Assembly (NCBI GenBank): GCA_018715595.1
Contig: DVLI01000005.1
Location: 1-64,000, forward strand
Direction: 5' to 3'
From: Candidatus Caccoplasma merdavium
GTDB taxonomy: Bacteria > Bacteroidota > Bacteroidia > Bacteroidales > UBA11471
Length of the DNA: 64,000 nt
This document shows positions 45,050 to 53,636 of the stretch, piece by piece (within the stretch, counting starts at the first letter, position 1; each line of letters starts with the position of its first letter). The notes beneath the pieces are model-generated. The model made no database searches. It was given only the letters and a program-made list of their open reading frames with translations, and was not told the DNA's origin. A program made the position numbers and the translations under genes.

Positions 45050-45159
45050 CCCGTCCCGCCCCCTTGCGCACATCGGCTCCATGCCCCACAGCGGCGACAT
45101 TTTTATCCGCCGCCGATTAACAATATATAACTAATTATTTTATTAGAACATTTCTTAGA

Positions 45160-45174
45160 TTAGAATTATTATCG
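45160..45174 (+). promoter_or_regulatory. Candidate Fur/PerR box
   Basis: TTAGAATTATTATCG matches eleven leading positions of the PerR-type box TTAGAATTATTCTAA and lies directly against the -7 element, so binding would block the promoter. The surrounding 45120-45170 is rich in TTAG/ATTA repeats. Confidence 0.45.
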
Positions 45175-45182
45175 TATCTTTG
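45175..45182 (+). promoter_or_regulatory. -7 element of the regulator-rubrerythrin operon
   Basis: TATCTTTG, exact TAnnTTTG match, 22 bases before the chosen ATG at 45204. It overlaps the longer frame that begins with a TTG at 45180, ruling that start out. Confidence 0.65.
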
Positions 45183-45203
45183 CAACAAGAAAAAACAAGA
45201 GAC

Positions 45204-45629
45204 ATGAGCGACAACGACATCATAGAACTGTTCAGGGAAAAGAAACTGCGGCTCACACCGCAACGCATGAGCATCTATCGAGCCGTGCGGGAACTGCATC
45301 ACCCGACAGCCGAAGAGGTATGGGAGCTCGTGCGCAAGAAAATTCCCGCCCTCACCGTCGCCACGGTCTACAACACCCTCGAATGCCTGGTCAACGCCGG
45401 GCTGGCCGAAAAGGTATTCACGCTCGACAACAAAATGTATTTCGACGCCGACACCCGGCCACACCAACACCTCTACGACAATCGCACCCACAACATCAGC
45501 GACCTGCACGAAAGCGGTCTCTCCGAGGTGATCCGGCGGCACATCGAGGGTCTCGAAGAACTGAAAGACTTCGAATTGGAAGACATAAAAATACAACTCA
45601 TCGGCCACTACAACCGGCCGAAAAAATAA
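45204..45629 (+). CDS. Fur/PerR-family transcriptional regulator
   Basis: A 141-residue regulator. The winged helix (about 1-80) reads KLRLTPQRMSIYRAV, HPTAEEVWELV and the recognition helix TVATVYNTLECLVNAGL, all typical of Fur proteins. The dimer domain has FDADTRPHQHLYDNRTHNIS, in which the usual CxxC zinc-binding cysteines are missing; the only cysteine is in LECLV. It lies 31 bases upstream of rubrerythrin, the normal setting for a peroxide-sensing PerR. A candidate binding site overlaps the shared promoter, suggesting autoregulation. Which metal it uses cannot be judged. Confidence 0.9.
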   Translation: MSDNDIIELFREKKLRLTPQRMSIYRAVRELHHPTAEEVWELVRKKIPALTVATVYNTLECLVNAGLAEKVFTLDNKMYFDADTRPHQHLYDNRTHNISDLHESGLSEVIRRHIEGLEELKDFELEDIKIQLIGHYNRPKK

Positions 45630-45660
45630 CCCCGTTATTCACCCCATAACACTCACAATC

Positions 45661-46236
45661 ATGAAAAGTATCAAAGGAACAAAGACCGAACAAAACCTGT
45701 TGAAATCGTTTGCCGGCGAATCGCAAGCACGCGGACGCTACGTCTATTTTGCCAGCATCGCCAAGAAAGAGGGATACGAGCAAATCTCGGCCATTTTCAG
45801 CGAAACCGCCGAACAGGAAAAAGAACACGCCAAACGCTTCTTTAAATTCCTCGAAGGAGGCATGGTGGAAATCACTGCCTCATTCCCCGCAGGCATTCTC
45901 TCGACCACCCTCGAAAACCTGAAAGCCGCTGCCGCCGGCGAGAACGAAGAGTGGAGCGAACTCTACCCCGAATTTGCCAAAGTGGCCGACGAAGAGGGAT
46001 TCCCCGAAATAGCAGAAGCATGGCGCCGGATAGCCACCGTAGAAGCCGGGCACGAGGCCCGCTACCTCAAACTCTATGAACGTATGCTGAACGGCACCGT
46101 ATTTGAAGATGAGGAAGAAATCGAATGGCAATGCCGCAACTGCGGATACATTCACAAAGGGAAAAAGGCTCCCGACATGTGCCCGGCCTGCCAACACCCG
46201 AAAGCCTATTTCGAGCGCAAAAAGAACAATTATTAA
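45661..46236 (+). CDS. rbr: Rubrerythrin
   Basis: Rubrerythrin reduces hydrogen peroxide in anaerobes using a diiron site and a rubredoxin-type iron. The 191-residue protein has the ferritin-like domain with glutamate/histidine motifs NLLKSFAGESQARGRY and EQEKEHAKRFFKFLEG, then VEAGHEARY, and the C-terminal rubredoxin domain with CRNC and CPAC pairs. It is cotranscribed with the Fur/PerR-type gene upstream, so its expression probably responds to peroxide. Confidence 0.97.
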   Translation: MKSIKGTKTEQNLLKSFAGESQARGRYVYFASIAKKEGYEQISAIFSETAEQEKEHAKRFFKFLEGGMVEITASFPAGILSTTLENLKAAAAGENEEWSELYPEFAKVADEEGFPEIAEAWRRIATVEAGHEARYLKLYERMLNGTVFEDEEEIEWQCRNCGYIHKGKKAPDMCPACQHPKAYFERKKNNY

Positions 46237-46339
46237 GCCGGGAGGGTTATATAGAAAAATCCTATCCCCTGCCATCGTGAGGGGAACCGTTAAGGTATTT
46301 ATGTCACGATAAGGTAAAAAAAAGATTGTTTGCATCGAC

Positions 46340-46373
46340 GAGGGGGATTACCGCGACAGCGATAATCCCCCTC
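46340..46373. terminator. Hairpin between convergent rbr and rpiB
   Basis: Eleven-base stem GAGGGGGATTA / TAATCCCCCTC with a 12-base interior that can pair further (GCG/CG). T-richness on both sides is weak; it may serve both convergent genes. Confidence 0.6.
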
Positions 46374-46451
46374 ACTTCTTATTTGAACTTCCTCCCACAA
46401 GTTTTGAGTCTACCATTTCAGGACACGCCGACTGCATAGGGAGCGGGAAAT

Positions 46452-46904
46452 CTATTTTACGGGAATCTTTTCGATACGACGCTGGTGGCGCCCGCCTTCA
46501 AATGCGGTACGAAGGAACACTTCCACCACAGCCCGAGCCTCGTCGACAGAGATAAAACGGCCGGGCATGACACACACATTGGCATCATTATGCTGACGGG
46601 CCAGGCGGGAAATTTCTTCACACCAACAAAGGGCGGCCCGCACCCTCTGATGCTTGTTGAGGGTAATGTTGATACCGTTCCCACTCCCGCAAATGGCAAT
46701 TCCGGGATAACATTCTCCCCTTTCTATGGCACCGGCCAAGGGGTGAGCATAATCGGCATAGTCGCAACTCTCCGACGAATAAGTACCAAAATCTTTGTAG
46801 GAGATGCCCCACTCGGTGAGCCAGGCCATCACATGCTGCTTCAACTCATATCCGGCATGGTCGCAGGCCAATCCTACCGGAATGCCGGGTTTCAAAATAC
46901 TCAT
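46452..46904 (-). CDS. rpiB: Ribose-5-phosphate isomerase B
   Basis: RpiB interconverts ribose-5-phosphate and ribulose-5-phosphate in the pentose phosphate pathway. The 150-residue protein begins MSILKPGIPVGLACDHAGYE (the CDHAGYELK phosphate-binding start), has DFGTYSSESCDYADYAHPLA and ICGSGNGINITLNKHQRVRA; the usual catalytic cysteine lies in the ICGSGNG stretch. A TTG two codons upstream also opens the frame, but ATG 46904 is preferred. Confidence 0.95.
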   Translation of the reverse strand: MSILKPGIPVGLACDHAGYELKQHVMAWLTEWGISYKDFGTYSSESCDYADYAHPLAGAIERGECYPGIAICGSGNGINITLNKHQRVRAALCWCEEISRLARQHNDANVCVMPGRFISVDEARAVVEVFLRTAFEGGRHQRRIEKIPVK

Positions 46905-46959
46905 AATCAAGATTTTTTAATGACACCTATAAAAATCTCTTCAACGATACTTTCTTCCA

Positions 46960-46990
46960 CAAAGGTAAAAGATAACAGGCACATAACCAA
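46960..46990 (-). promoter_or_regulatory. Promoter of rpiB
   Basis: Minus-strand TTG (46988-46990), 20-base spacer, TACCTTTG (46960-46967). Confidence 0.65.
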
Positions 46991-47073
46991 GAAAAAAGAA
47001 AATTTATCACTATTCGCGGCATATTGAATAGATTTAATCACTCTCCGACATGACATTACAGAAAAGTTTTGCT

Positions 47074-47081
47074 TATCTTTG
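47074..47081 (+). promoter_or_regulatory. -7 element of the AsmA-like gene
   Basis: TATCTTTG, exact TAnnTTTG match. It lies at the beginning of the open frame (47079) and so supports the downstream ATG at 47118. Confidence 0.6.
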
Positions 47082-47117
47082 AGACGTGCAATATCTATTC
47101 TTGAAAAACCGGTCATC

Positions 47118-49769
47118 ATGAAAACATTCCTGAAAATCTTTGCCATCATTATCTTGGTCATTGTCGCACTGCTCATCGCCATACCCTTGATACTGAAAGG
47201 GAAACTGGCCGACATCGTAAAGGCCGAAGCCAACAAGATGCTCAATGCCAAGCTCGACTTTGAAGAACTCGACATCAGCCTGCTGCGCAACTTTCCCCAA
47301 GCCACGCTCGTGCTGAAAGAGCTGTCGCTCACGGGGGTCGGCGAATTTGAGGGCGACACCCTGGCAACTGCCGACGAGGTCGCAGCTGCCGTAAACCTGA
47401 TGAGCCTCTTCGGCGACACCGGCTATGAAATCACCTACATCACCTTGGACCGGCCCAAAGTACAAGCCCTCATTCACTCCGGCGGAGCGGTAAATTGGGA
47501 CATCATGAAACCCGACAGTACCGCCGCGGAAGAAAACCCGGCCGAAGAGGAAAGCAGCAGCTCGTTCGACCTGCAATTGCGGAAATTCCGCATCAAGGAC
47601 GCCTGCATCGCCTACATCGACGAAGCGGGCGACATGGCCTTCTCCACAAACAAATTCAATCTTGCCCTCACCGGAAAACTGAGCGGAATGGAGACCGCCT
47701 TGCAATGCAAAGCCATGATGCAAGACATCAACTTTACCATGGAAGGGGTGAGGTATCTGCATCAAGCCGAACTGGAAGCTGAGCTGAAATTAATTGCCGA
47801 CCTCGACAACTACAAATTCACTCTCGATGAGAACCATCTGCGTCTCAATGCCATAGAAACGACACTCGATGGTTGGGTGGCTCTTCCCGACGACGGCATC
47901 GAGATGGACATAAAACTGTCGACCCCGAAAATCAATTTCAAGGACATACTGTCGATGGTTCCGGCCATCTACCAAAACAACTTTGCCGACTTGCAAACCT
48001 CGGGTAACGTATCTCTCACGGCCGAAGCCAAAGGACGGTTCGACGACAACTCGCTGCCGGCCTTCGCCATCGCCCTTGATGTCGACAAAGCCAAAGTCTT
48101 CTACACCGGCATGCCCCGCTCTGTCGATGACATCGCCATTGCCCTGCGAGTAGCCAACAACGGCGGCGACCTCGACTTGACGACCATCGACGTCAACACG
48201 TTCAAGTTCACGTTTGCCGGCAACCCGTTTGCCTTGACCCTCCATGCCTCGCACCCGATGTCGGACTTACAGTTCAACGCCTCGGCCAACGGCACCATCA
48301 ACCTCGGCGAAATCGAGCAAATCTATCCCTTGGGCGATTCCATTTCGCTGAACGGCATCATAACGACCGACATCACCCTCGCCGGCCGCATGTCGGACAT
48401 CGAGAAGAAGAACTACCAAAACATCAAAGGCAAAGGCGACCTGTCCATCTCGAAGATGAGCCTCTCGCTCACGGGACTTCCGCCCATTGTGGTAACCCAA
48501 GCCGACGCCCAAATAACCCCCGAAGCCATGAGCCTGACCCGCTTTGACCTCACCGTAGGGAAAAGCGACGTGAAAGCCACCGGAAAAATAAGCAATTACC
48601 TGCCTTATGTCATGGCCGGAGGCACCCTGCAAGGAAACCTCACCCTCGCGTCGTCACAGCTCGACCTCAACGAATTCATGACCACCGAAGAGGGCTCAGG
48701 CAACGAAACAGAAACCGACACCCCCACACCCGACAACGACACCACCTCGCTCAGCGTCTTCGTCGTGCCCGAAAACTTGCAGCTCTCTTTACAGGCCCAA
48801 GTGAAAAAGATAATTTTCGGCGACATGGAGCTGAAAAACTTCGCAGGGAAAGTTTCGCTCAAAGAGGGGAGCTTGTCGTTGAACAATGTCGCAGTCGACG
48901 CCCTCGGCGGAAACATCTCGGCCAGCGGCTCTTACAGCACCGCCTCGTCGGCGACATCACCCGACGTCGCCCTGTCGCTACGCATCAAAGAAGCCTCTTT
49001 CAAAGAGACATTCGAGCAACTCGACCTCGTGCAGCAAATGGTACCGCTGTTTGCCAAGACCGGAGGCAATTACTCGATTACGGCCGACCTCAACACGCGC
49101 CTCGACCAACAGATGTCACCGATACTCAACAGCCTCTCGGCAAAAGGAACCCTGCAATCGAAAAACATCGAGATACAAAACCTTGAAGTTTTCGACCTGC
49201 TGGCCAACCTCCTGCAAAACGACAAGTTGCGCAAGGTCGAAGCCAAGGACATCAAAATCGCATTTACGATTACCGACGGCCGGGTACGGACCTCTCCTTT
49301 CGACCTGAAAATAGGAAACACCAAACTCACCCTCGCGGGAACCACGGGGCTCGACCAGACCATCGACTACACGGCCACCATCGACCTCAGCCAGGAGAAA
49401 GTCATCAGCGACTATGTGGGTGTCGTTGAAGCCCGCATCGGCGGCACCTTCACCAAACCGACCATAGACATCGACACCAAGGAAATCGTGAAGCAAGCCG
49501 TCACCAACAAAGTCGTCGAGGCCATTGCCGGGAAAGGCTCCACAGATGAACAAGTGGCCAACATACGGAAAAAAGCCGAAGAGGCCGGACGCCTACTGGT
49601 AGAAACGGCCGAAAGAGAAGGCGAGAAACTGGTGGAAAAAGCCTCGAACCCCCTGGCTAAAATTGCGGCCAAAGCCGCCAAAACGACCATGGTCGAAGAG
49701 GCCGAGAAACAAGCCAAGCAATTAGCCGATGAAGCCGAAAAACAGATACGTCAACTCAAAGGCGAATAA
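47118..49769 (+). CDS. AsmA-family envelope protein
   Basis: An 883-residue protein with an N-terminal membrane anchor (MKTFLKIFAIIILVIVALLI) and AsmA-type beta-rich repeats, beginning LILKGKLADIVKAEANKMLN and LDFEELDISLLRNFPQATLV, with AsmA C-terminal region near 640-770 (IDYTATIDLSQEKVISDYVG). The last 110 residues are a charged coiled coil (EEAEKQAKQLADEAEKQIRQ). AsmA-like proteins form long lipid-transfer channels between inner and outer membranes, as does TamB found in this window. An acidic Thr/Pro-rich linker around 530-550 separates the two halves. Confidence 0.88.
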   Translation: MKTFLKIFAIIILVIVALLIAIPLILKGKLADIVKAEANKMLNAKLDFEELDISLLRNFPQATLVLKELSLTGVGEFEGDTLATADEVAAAVNLMSLFGDTGYEITYITLDRPKVQALIHSGGAVNWDIMKPDSTAAEENPAEEESSSSFDLQLRKFRIKDACIAYIDEAGDMAFSTNKFNLALTGKLSGMETALQCKAMMQDINFTMEGVRYLHQAELEAELKLIADLDNYKFTLDENHLRLNAIETTLDGWVALPDDGIEMDIKLSTPKINFKDILSMVPAIYQNNFADLQTSGNVSLTAEAKGRFDDNSLPAFAIALDVDKAKVFYTGMPRSVDDIAIALRVANNGGDLDLTTIDVNTFKFTFAGNPFALTLHASHPMSDLQFNASANGTINLGEIEQIYPLGDSISLNGIITTDITLAGRMSDIEKKNYQNIKGKGDLSISKMSLSLTGLPPIVVTQADAQITPEAMSLTRFDLTVGKSDVKATGKISNYLPYVMAGGTLQGNLTLASSQLDLNEFMTTEEGSGNETETDTPTPDNDTTSLSVFVVPENLQLSLQAQVKKIIFGDMELKNFAGKVSLKEGSLSLNNVAVDALGGNISASGSYSTASSATSPDVALSLRIKEASFKETFEQLDLVQQMVPLFAKTGGNYSITADLNTRLDQQMSPILNSLSAKGTLQSKNIEIQNLEVFDLLANLLQNDKLRKVEAKDIKIAFTITDGRVRTSPFDLKIGNTKLTLAGTTGLDQTIDYTATIDLSQEKVISDYVGVVEARIGGTFTKPTIDIDTKEIVKQAVTNKVVEAIAGKGSTDEQVANIRKKAEEAGRLLVETAEREGEKLVEKASNPLAKIAAKAAKTTMVEEAEKQAKQLADEAEKQIRQLKGE

Positions 49770-49841
49770 TCGAAAACCGGCCACAAAAGACCCTTTTATG
49801 TAAAAAAGGGTAAAACGAAATCTTATTTCGACATTTATTCG

Positions 49842-49849
49842 TAGATTTG
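49842..49849 (+). promoter_or_regulatory. -7 element of pstSCAB
   Basis: TAGATTTG, exact TAnnTTTG match, 79 bases before the pstS ATG. The leader carries a 7-base-pair hairpin CTTGCAT / ATGCAAG at 49883-49902. No recognisable Pho box was seen. Confidence 0.5.
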
Positions 49850-49927
49850 CAAACCTTTACGTCAAGAAGGCGGCATGACAAACTTGCATGCACAGATGCA
49901 AGAAATGCCCATAAAAAACAGTGGATT

Positions 49928-50905
49928 ATGAAAAAACTTATCACCTTAGCCAGCATATTCGCCCTCGTACTGACAACGGGCTGCAAGCCATCGGCCGGGC
50001 AAAGAGAGGCGGTCAATCCCGCTGCTGCAAACGACACGCTGACCGGAGAAATCTCTCTCTCAGGAGCCTTTGCCCTCTATCCCATGGTTGTAAGATGGGC
50101 CGACGAGTTCAAGCAACTGCACCCCAACGTGCGCATCGACATATCGGGCGGCGGAGCCGGCAAAGGCATGACCGACGCCCTGGCACAAGTAGTCGACTTG
50201 GGCATGGTCTCCCGCGAAATCTATGACGTGGAAACCGAAAAAGGAGCCCTTGGTTTTGCCGTCGTGAAAGATGCCGTCGTGGCAACCATCAATGTAAACA
50301 ACCCCCATTTCACCGAAATATGCGCCAAAGGGCTGACCAAAGCCAGCGCAGAAGCCCTATGGGACAACCGATATAACACCTACGGCGATTTTTTGGGAAC
50401 AACGAGTACCGTACCGGTACACGTTTACACCCGTTCCGATGCCTGTGGGGCAGCCGAGACATGGGCCGTGTGGTTTGGCAAACGGCAAGAACAACTGCAA
50501 GGTACGGCCGTATATGGTGACCCGGGCGTATCGGCCGCCGTACAGAAAGACCGTGTAGGCATCGGCTACAACAACATCGCATACGCCTACGACATGCGCA
50601 CGCACCAACCCTATGAAGGACTGGCCGTCATTCCCATCGACGTAAATGAGAACGGCCAAATCGACGAAGACGAGAAATTCTACGAAAACAGCGCCGACCT
50701 TATTGCCGCCATCGGCGACGGCCGTTACCCCTCCCCTCCCGCTCGCGACCTGTATTTGGTAAGTAACGGCGTACCCGACAAACCCGCTGTGGTAGAATTT
50801 ATCAAATACGCCCTCACCGAAGGGCAAAAATATGCCATCGAAACAGGATATATTCCGTTGCCCGAGACAACAATAAACAAGAGTCTTCAAAAACTCAATC
50901 TCTAA
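49928..50905 (+). CDS. pstS: Phosphate ABC transporter substrate-binding lipoprotein PstS
   Basis: PstS captures phosphate in the periplasm. The 325-residue protein starts MKKLITLASIFALVLTTGCK, a lipoprotein signal peptide with the lipobox cysteine at 19, and then has GEISLSGAFALYPMVVRWAD and ISGGGAGKGMTDAL, where the usual anion-binding serine-glycine stretch lies. The frame is open from 49847, but the lipoprotein signal fixes the start at 49928. pstC follows after 9 bases. Confidence 0.93.
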   Translation: MKKLITLASIFALVLTTGCKPSAGQREAVNPAAANDTLTGEISLSGAFALYPMVVRWADEFKQLHPNVRIDISGGGAGKGMTDALAQVVDLGMVSREIYDVETEKGALGFAVVKDAVVATINVNNPHFTEICAKGLTKASAEALWDNRYNTYGDFLGTTSTVPVHVYTRSDACGAAETWAVWFGKRQEQLQGTAVYGDPGVSAAVQKDRVGIGYNNIAYAYDMRTHQPYEGLAVIPIDVNENGQIDEDEKFYENSADLIAAIGDGRYPSPPARDLYLVSNGVPDKPAVVEFIKYALTEGQKYAIETGYIPLPETTINKSLQKLNL

Positions 50906-50914
50906 TCGCCGACG

Positions 50915-51823
50915 ATGGATTTATCGCTGTTACAACGACGCATATTCAAGGACAAGGCAGCCCGCTGGGTCATGCTCGCCCTCACGGGATTATCACTCTT
51001 CCTGCTCATCGCCATAGGCATCGGGCTTTTCTTTAAAAGCCGCCTCATCTTGTCGGAGCACTCCTTGTGGGATTTGCTCTCGGGTTCGTCATGGAAGCCA
51101 CTCAGCGGAGAATTCGGCTTCCTGCCGTTTATCGTGGGAACCCTTTTCGTAACCGCCCTCTCCATCGCCATTGCACTCCCCATCTCGCTGCTCTCGGCCA
51201 TATTCCTCACCGAGTATGCCAACTCATGGGTGAAACGGGTCGTATTTCCCATCTTCGACATCTTGGCCGGGATTCCTTCGGTCGTCTATGGCGTATGGGG
51301 CACCCTCATCATCGTACCTTGGATTGCCGACAAACTGGGACCTCACTTTGTCGACTACACCAGCGGTTATACCGTACTGGCCAGCGGTATCGTATTGGGT
51401 ATCATGATACTACCCATACTGGTGAGCCTGCTCATCGAGATATTTACCATCGTGCCGCAAGACTACCGCGAGGCATCGGCCTCACTGGGTGCAACCAAAT
51501 GGCAGACCTGCTCGAAGGTGATTCTGCGCAAGGCCATGCCGGGTATCGTCGCCGCCGTGGTGTTGTCCATATCGAAAGCCTTCGGCGAGACCATCGCCGT
51601 GCTGATGGTGTGCGGCAACTACGCCGCCATACCCCGGTCGCTCTTCGACCCCTGCTACCCGCTGCCGGCTCTCATCGCCAACAACTACGGCGAGATGCTG
51701 TCGTTGCCGCTTTACGAATCGGCCCTGATGTTCGCCGCATTCATATTATTCTTTATCATTTTGATATTCAACATCATATCGCGATGGATATTGCGCAATA
51801 TCGAACGAAGCTACAAGATGTAA
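50915..51823 (+). CDS. pstC: Phosphate ABC transporter permease PstC
   Basis: A 302-residue inner-membrane permease with six membrane segments. It carries the family EAA loop (EASASLGATKWQTCSKVILR) facing PstB and the conserved SAIFLTEYANSWVKRVVFPI and IPSVVYGVWGTL segments. It partners with PstA, whose gene starts 18 bases later, and with PstB. Confidence 0.95.
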   Translation: MDLSLLQRRIFKDKAARWVMLALTGLSLFLLIAIGIGLFFKSRLILSEHSLWDLLSGSSWKPLSGEFGFLPFIVGTLFVTALSIAIALPISLLSAIFLTEYANSWVKRVVFPIFDILAGIPSVVYGVWGTLIIVPWIADKLGPHFVDYTSGYTVLASGIVLGIMILPILVSLLIEIFTIVPQDYREASASLGATKWQTCSKVILRKAMPGIVAAVVLSISKAFGETIAVLMVCGNYAAIPRSLFDPCYPLPALIANNYGEMLSLPLYESALMFAAFILFFIILIFNIISRWILRNIERSYKM

Positions 51824-51841
51824 CCGGAGGAACGCTGACCT

Positions 51842-52690
51842 ATGAAAACCAAATTTATCGTTGAGAAAATTTTCTTCGGGCTGATGATTATCTCGGTCAT
51901 TATCGTCTTTGCCTTCCTGGGCAGTATCCTCATCACCATCATACGCAACGGTTGGCCGGCCATGTCGTGGGACATGATTACCCAACTGCCGGGCGGAGGT
52001 TTCTACATCGGCAAGGAAGGCGGCGTACTCAATGCCATCGTGGGCTCCATCTACATCGTGGGCGCCTCGACCATTCTCGGACTGCTCATCAGCATACCCA
52101 TCGTCTTCTTCATCAACATCTACCTGAAAAGCGACTCCAAACTGGCCAGTATCACCCGGCTGTCGTTTGACGTGCTCTACGGTATCCCGTCGATAGTGTA
52201 CGGTGCATTCGGCTTCACCATCATGATATTCCTGGGATTGCGCACCTCGCTGCTGGGCGGAATCATCGTCATCACCCTACTGATAATCCCCATTTTCGTG
52301 CGTTCGATGGACGAAGTGGCCCGCCAGTTGCCCAAGCATCTGCTCGATGCCACCTATTCGCTGGGCGCCACCCGCTACGAAACCATCAAAGTGGCCATAC
52401 GCCAAATCGCACCGGGCATCGCCACGGCCACCCTGCTGTCGATAGGCCGCGCCATCGGCGACGCGGCCGGTGTCATGTTCACCGCCGGTTTTACCGACAG
52501 CATTCCCACCTCGCTCGACCAACCGGCCGCCACCCTGCCGCTGGCCATCTTCTTCCAGCTGAGCAGTCCGCTGCCCGAAGTGCGTGAACGTGCCTATGCA
52601 GCCGCCCTGCTGCTGACACTAATCGTCCTTGTATTGAGTATCGTGGGACGCATGATTACGCACCGCTTCTCGAAAAACAAAATTAAGTAA
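51842..52690 (+). CDS. pstA: Phosphate ABC transporter permease PstA
   Basis: A 282-residue six-helix permease. Matching features are GIPSIVYGAFGFTIMIFLGL, the EAA loop DATYSLGATRYETIKVAIRQ, and AIGDAAGVMFTAGFTDSIPT. Its stop overlaps the pstB start by one base (TAATG), so the two are translationally coupled. Confidence 0.95.
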   Translation: MKTKFIVEKIFFGLMIISVIIVFAFLGSILITIIRNGWPAMSWDMITQLPGGGFYIGKEGGVLNAIVGSIYIVGASTILGLLISIPIVFFINIYLKSDSKLASITRLSFDVLYGIPSIVYGAFGFTIMIFLGLRTSLLGGIIVITLLIIPIFVRSMDEVARQLPKHLLDATYSLGATRYETIKVAIRQIAPGIATATLLSIGRAIGDAAGVMFTAGFTDSIPTSLDQPAATLPLAIFFQLSSPLPEVRERAYAAALLLTLIVLVLSIVGRMITHRFSKNKIK

Positions 52691-53547
52691 TGGAGAAAAA
52701 TCGTTCTATGTTGAGTCATATTTTCGGTCATAAAAATCAGGCTGCCCAACAAGACAATGCCGGTTCTCTCTCAGAGGCAGTAACCCGAGACGAAGATTCG
52801 GTCATCAAAATCGAAGGTCTGAACATCTATATCCACAACAACCATATTCTCAAAGACGTCAATCTCACCCTGCACGACAAGAAAATCACCTGCATCATCG
52901 GACCGTCGGGGTGCGGAAAAACCACCTTGCTGCGCAGCATCAACCGCATGATCGACACCACCGAGCACCTGCATGTCGAAGGACGCGTATTGGTAGGCGG
53001 CGAAGACATCTACGACCGCAAGGCCGAAATCACCCACATACGGAAGAAAATAGGGCTGCTCTCGCAACGCCCCACGCCGCTGCCCATGTCGATATACGAC
53101 AACATCACCTATGGCTGCCGCATACACGGCGTGCGCAACCGCAAAGTCCTCGACGCCACGGTCGAGAAATACCTCAAAGGCGTCAACCTGTGGGAAGAGG
53201 TGAAAGACCGCCTGCACAGCCCGGCATCGGCCCTTTCCATCGGCCAGCAACAACGATTGTGCCTGGCTCGCGGACTGGCTGTGGAGCCCCAATTTATCCT
53301 GGCCGACGAGTCGACCTCGGCACTCGACCCCATATCGAGCAAACACATCGAAGACCTCTTTGCCAAACTGCGTGAGCGCTACGGCATCATCATGGTCACC
53401 CACACTCTGCGACAAGCCCTGCGCATTGCCGACTATGTGGTGTTCATGTATATGGGAGAGGTCATCGAACAAGGCACGGCCGAAGAGTTGTTCAAAAACC
53501 CGCAAAACGACCTCACCAAACAATATCTGAGCGGCGTTTTCAGCTAA
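52690..53547 (+). CDS. pstB: Phosphate ABC transporter ATP-binding protein PstB
   Basis: The ATPase that drives phosphate import. The 285-residue protein has Walker A GPSGCGKTT at 71-79, the signature SIGQQQR, Walker B FILADESTSALDP, and the switch HTLRQALRIADYV. A 38-residue polar N-terminal extension precedes the ATPase domain, longer than usual. A strong terminator follows 17 bases after the stop, so no phoU is in this operon. Confidence 0.97.
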   Translation: MEKNRSMLSHIFGHKNQAAQQDNAGSLSEAVTRDEDSVIKIEGLNIYIHNNHILKDVNLTLHDKKITCIIGPSGCGKTTLLRSINRMIDTTEHLHVEGRVLVGGEDIYDRKAEITHIRKKIGLLSQRPTPLPMSIYDNITYGCRIHGVRNRKVLDATVEKYLKGVNLWEEVKDRLHSPASALSIGQQQRLCLARGLAVEPQFILADESTSALDPISSKHIEDLFAKLRERYGIIMVTHTLRQALRIADYVVFMYMGEVIEQGTAEELFKNPQNDLTKQYLSGVFS

Positions 53548-53564
53548 ACGCAAAACAAAGTTAC

Positions 53565-53603
53565 AACAGCGAGGCTTCCAAGAAGGAAGCCTCGCTGTTT
53601 TTT
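53565..53603 (+). terminator. Intrinsic terminator of pstSCAB
   Basis: Perfect 15-base stem AACAGCGAGGCTTCC / GGAAGCCTCGCTGTT with a 5-base loop, ending in six T residues. Confidence 0.94.
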
Positions 53604-53636
53604 GCTGAAAACAAATATTCCCCGCAAAAATCTTTT

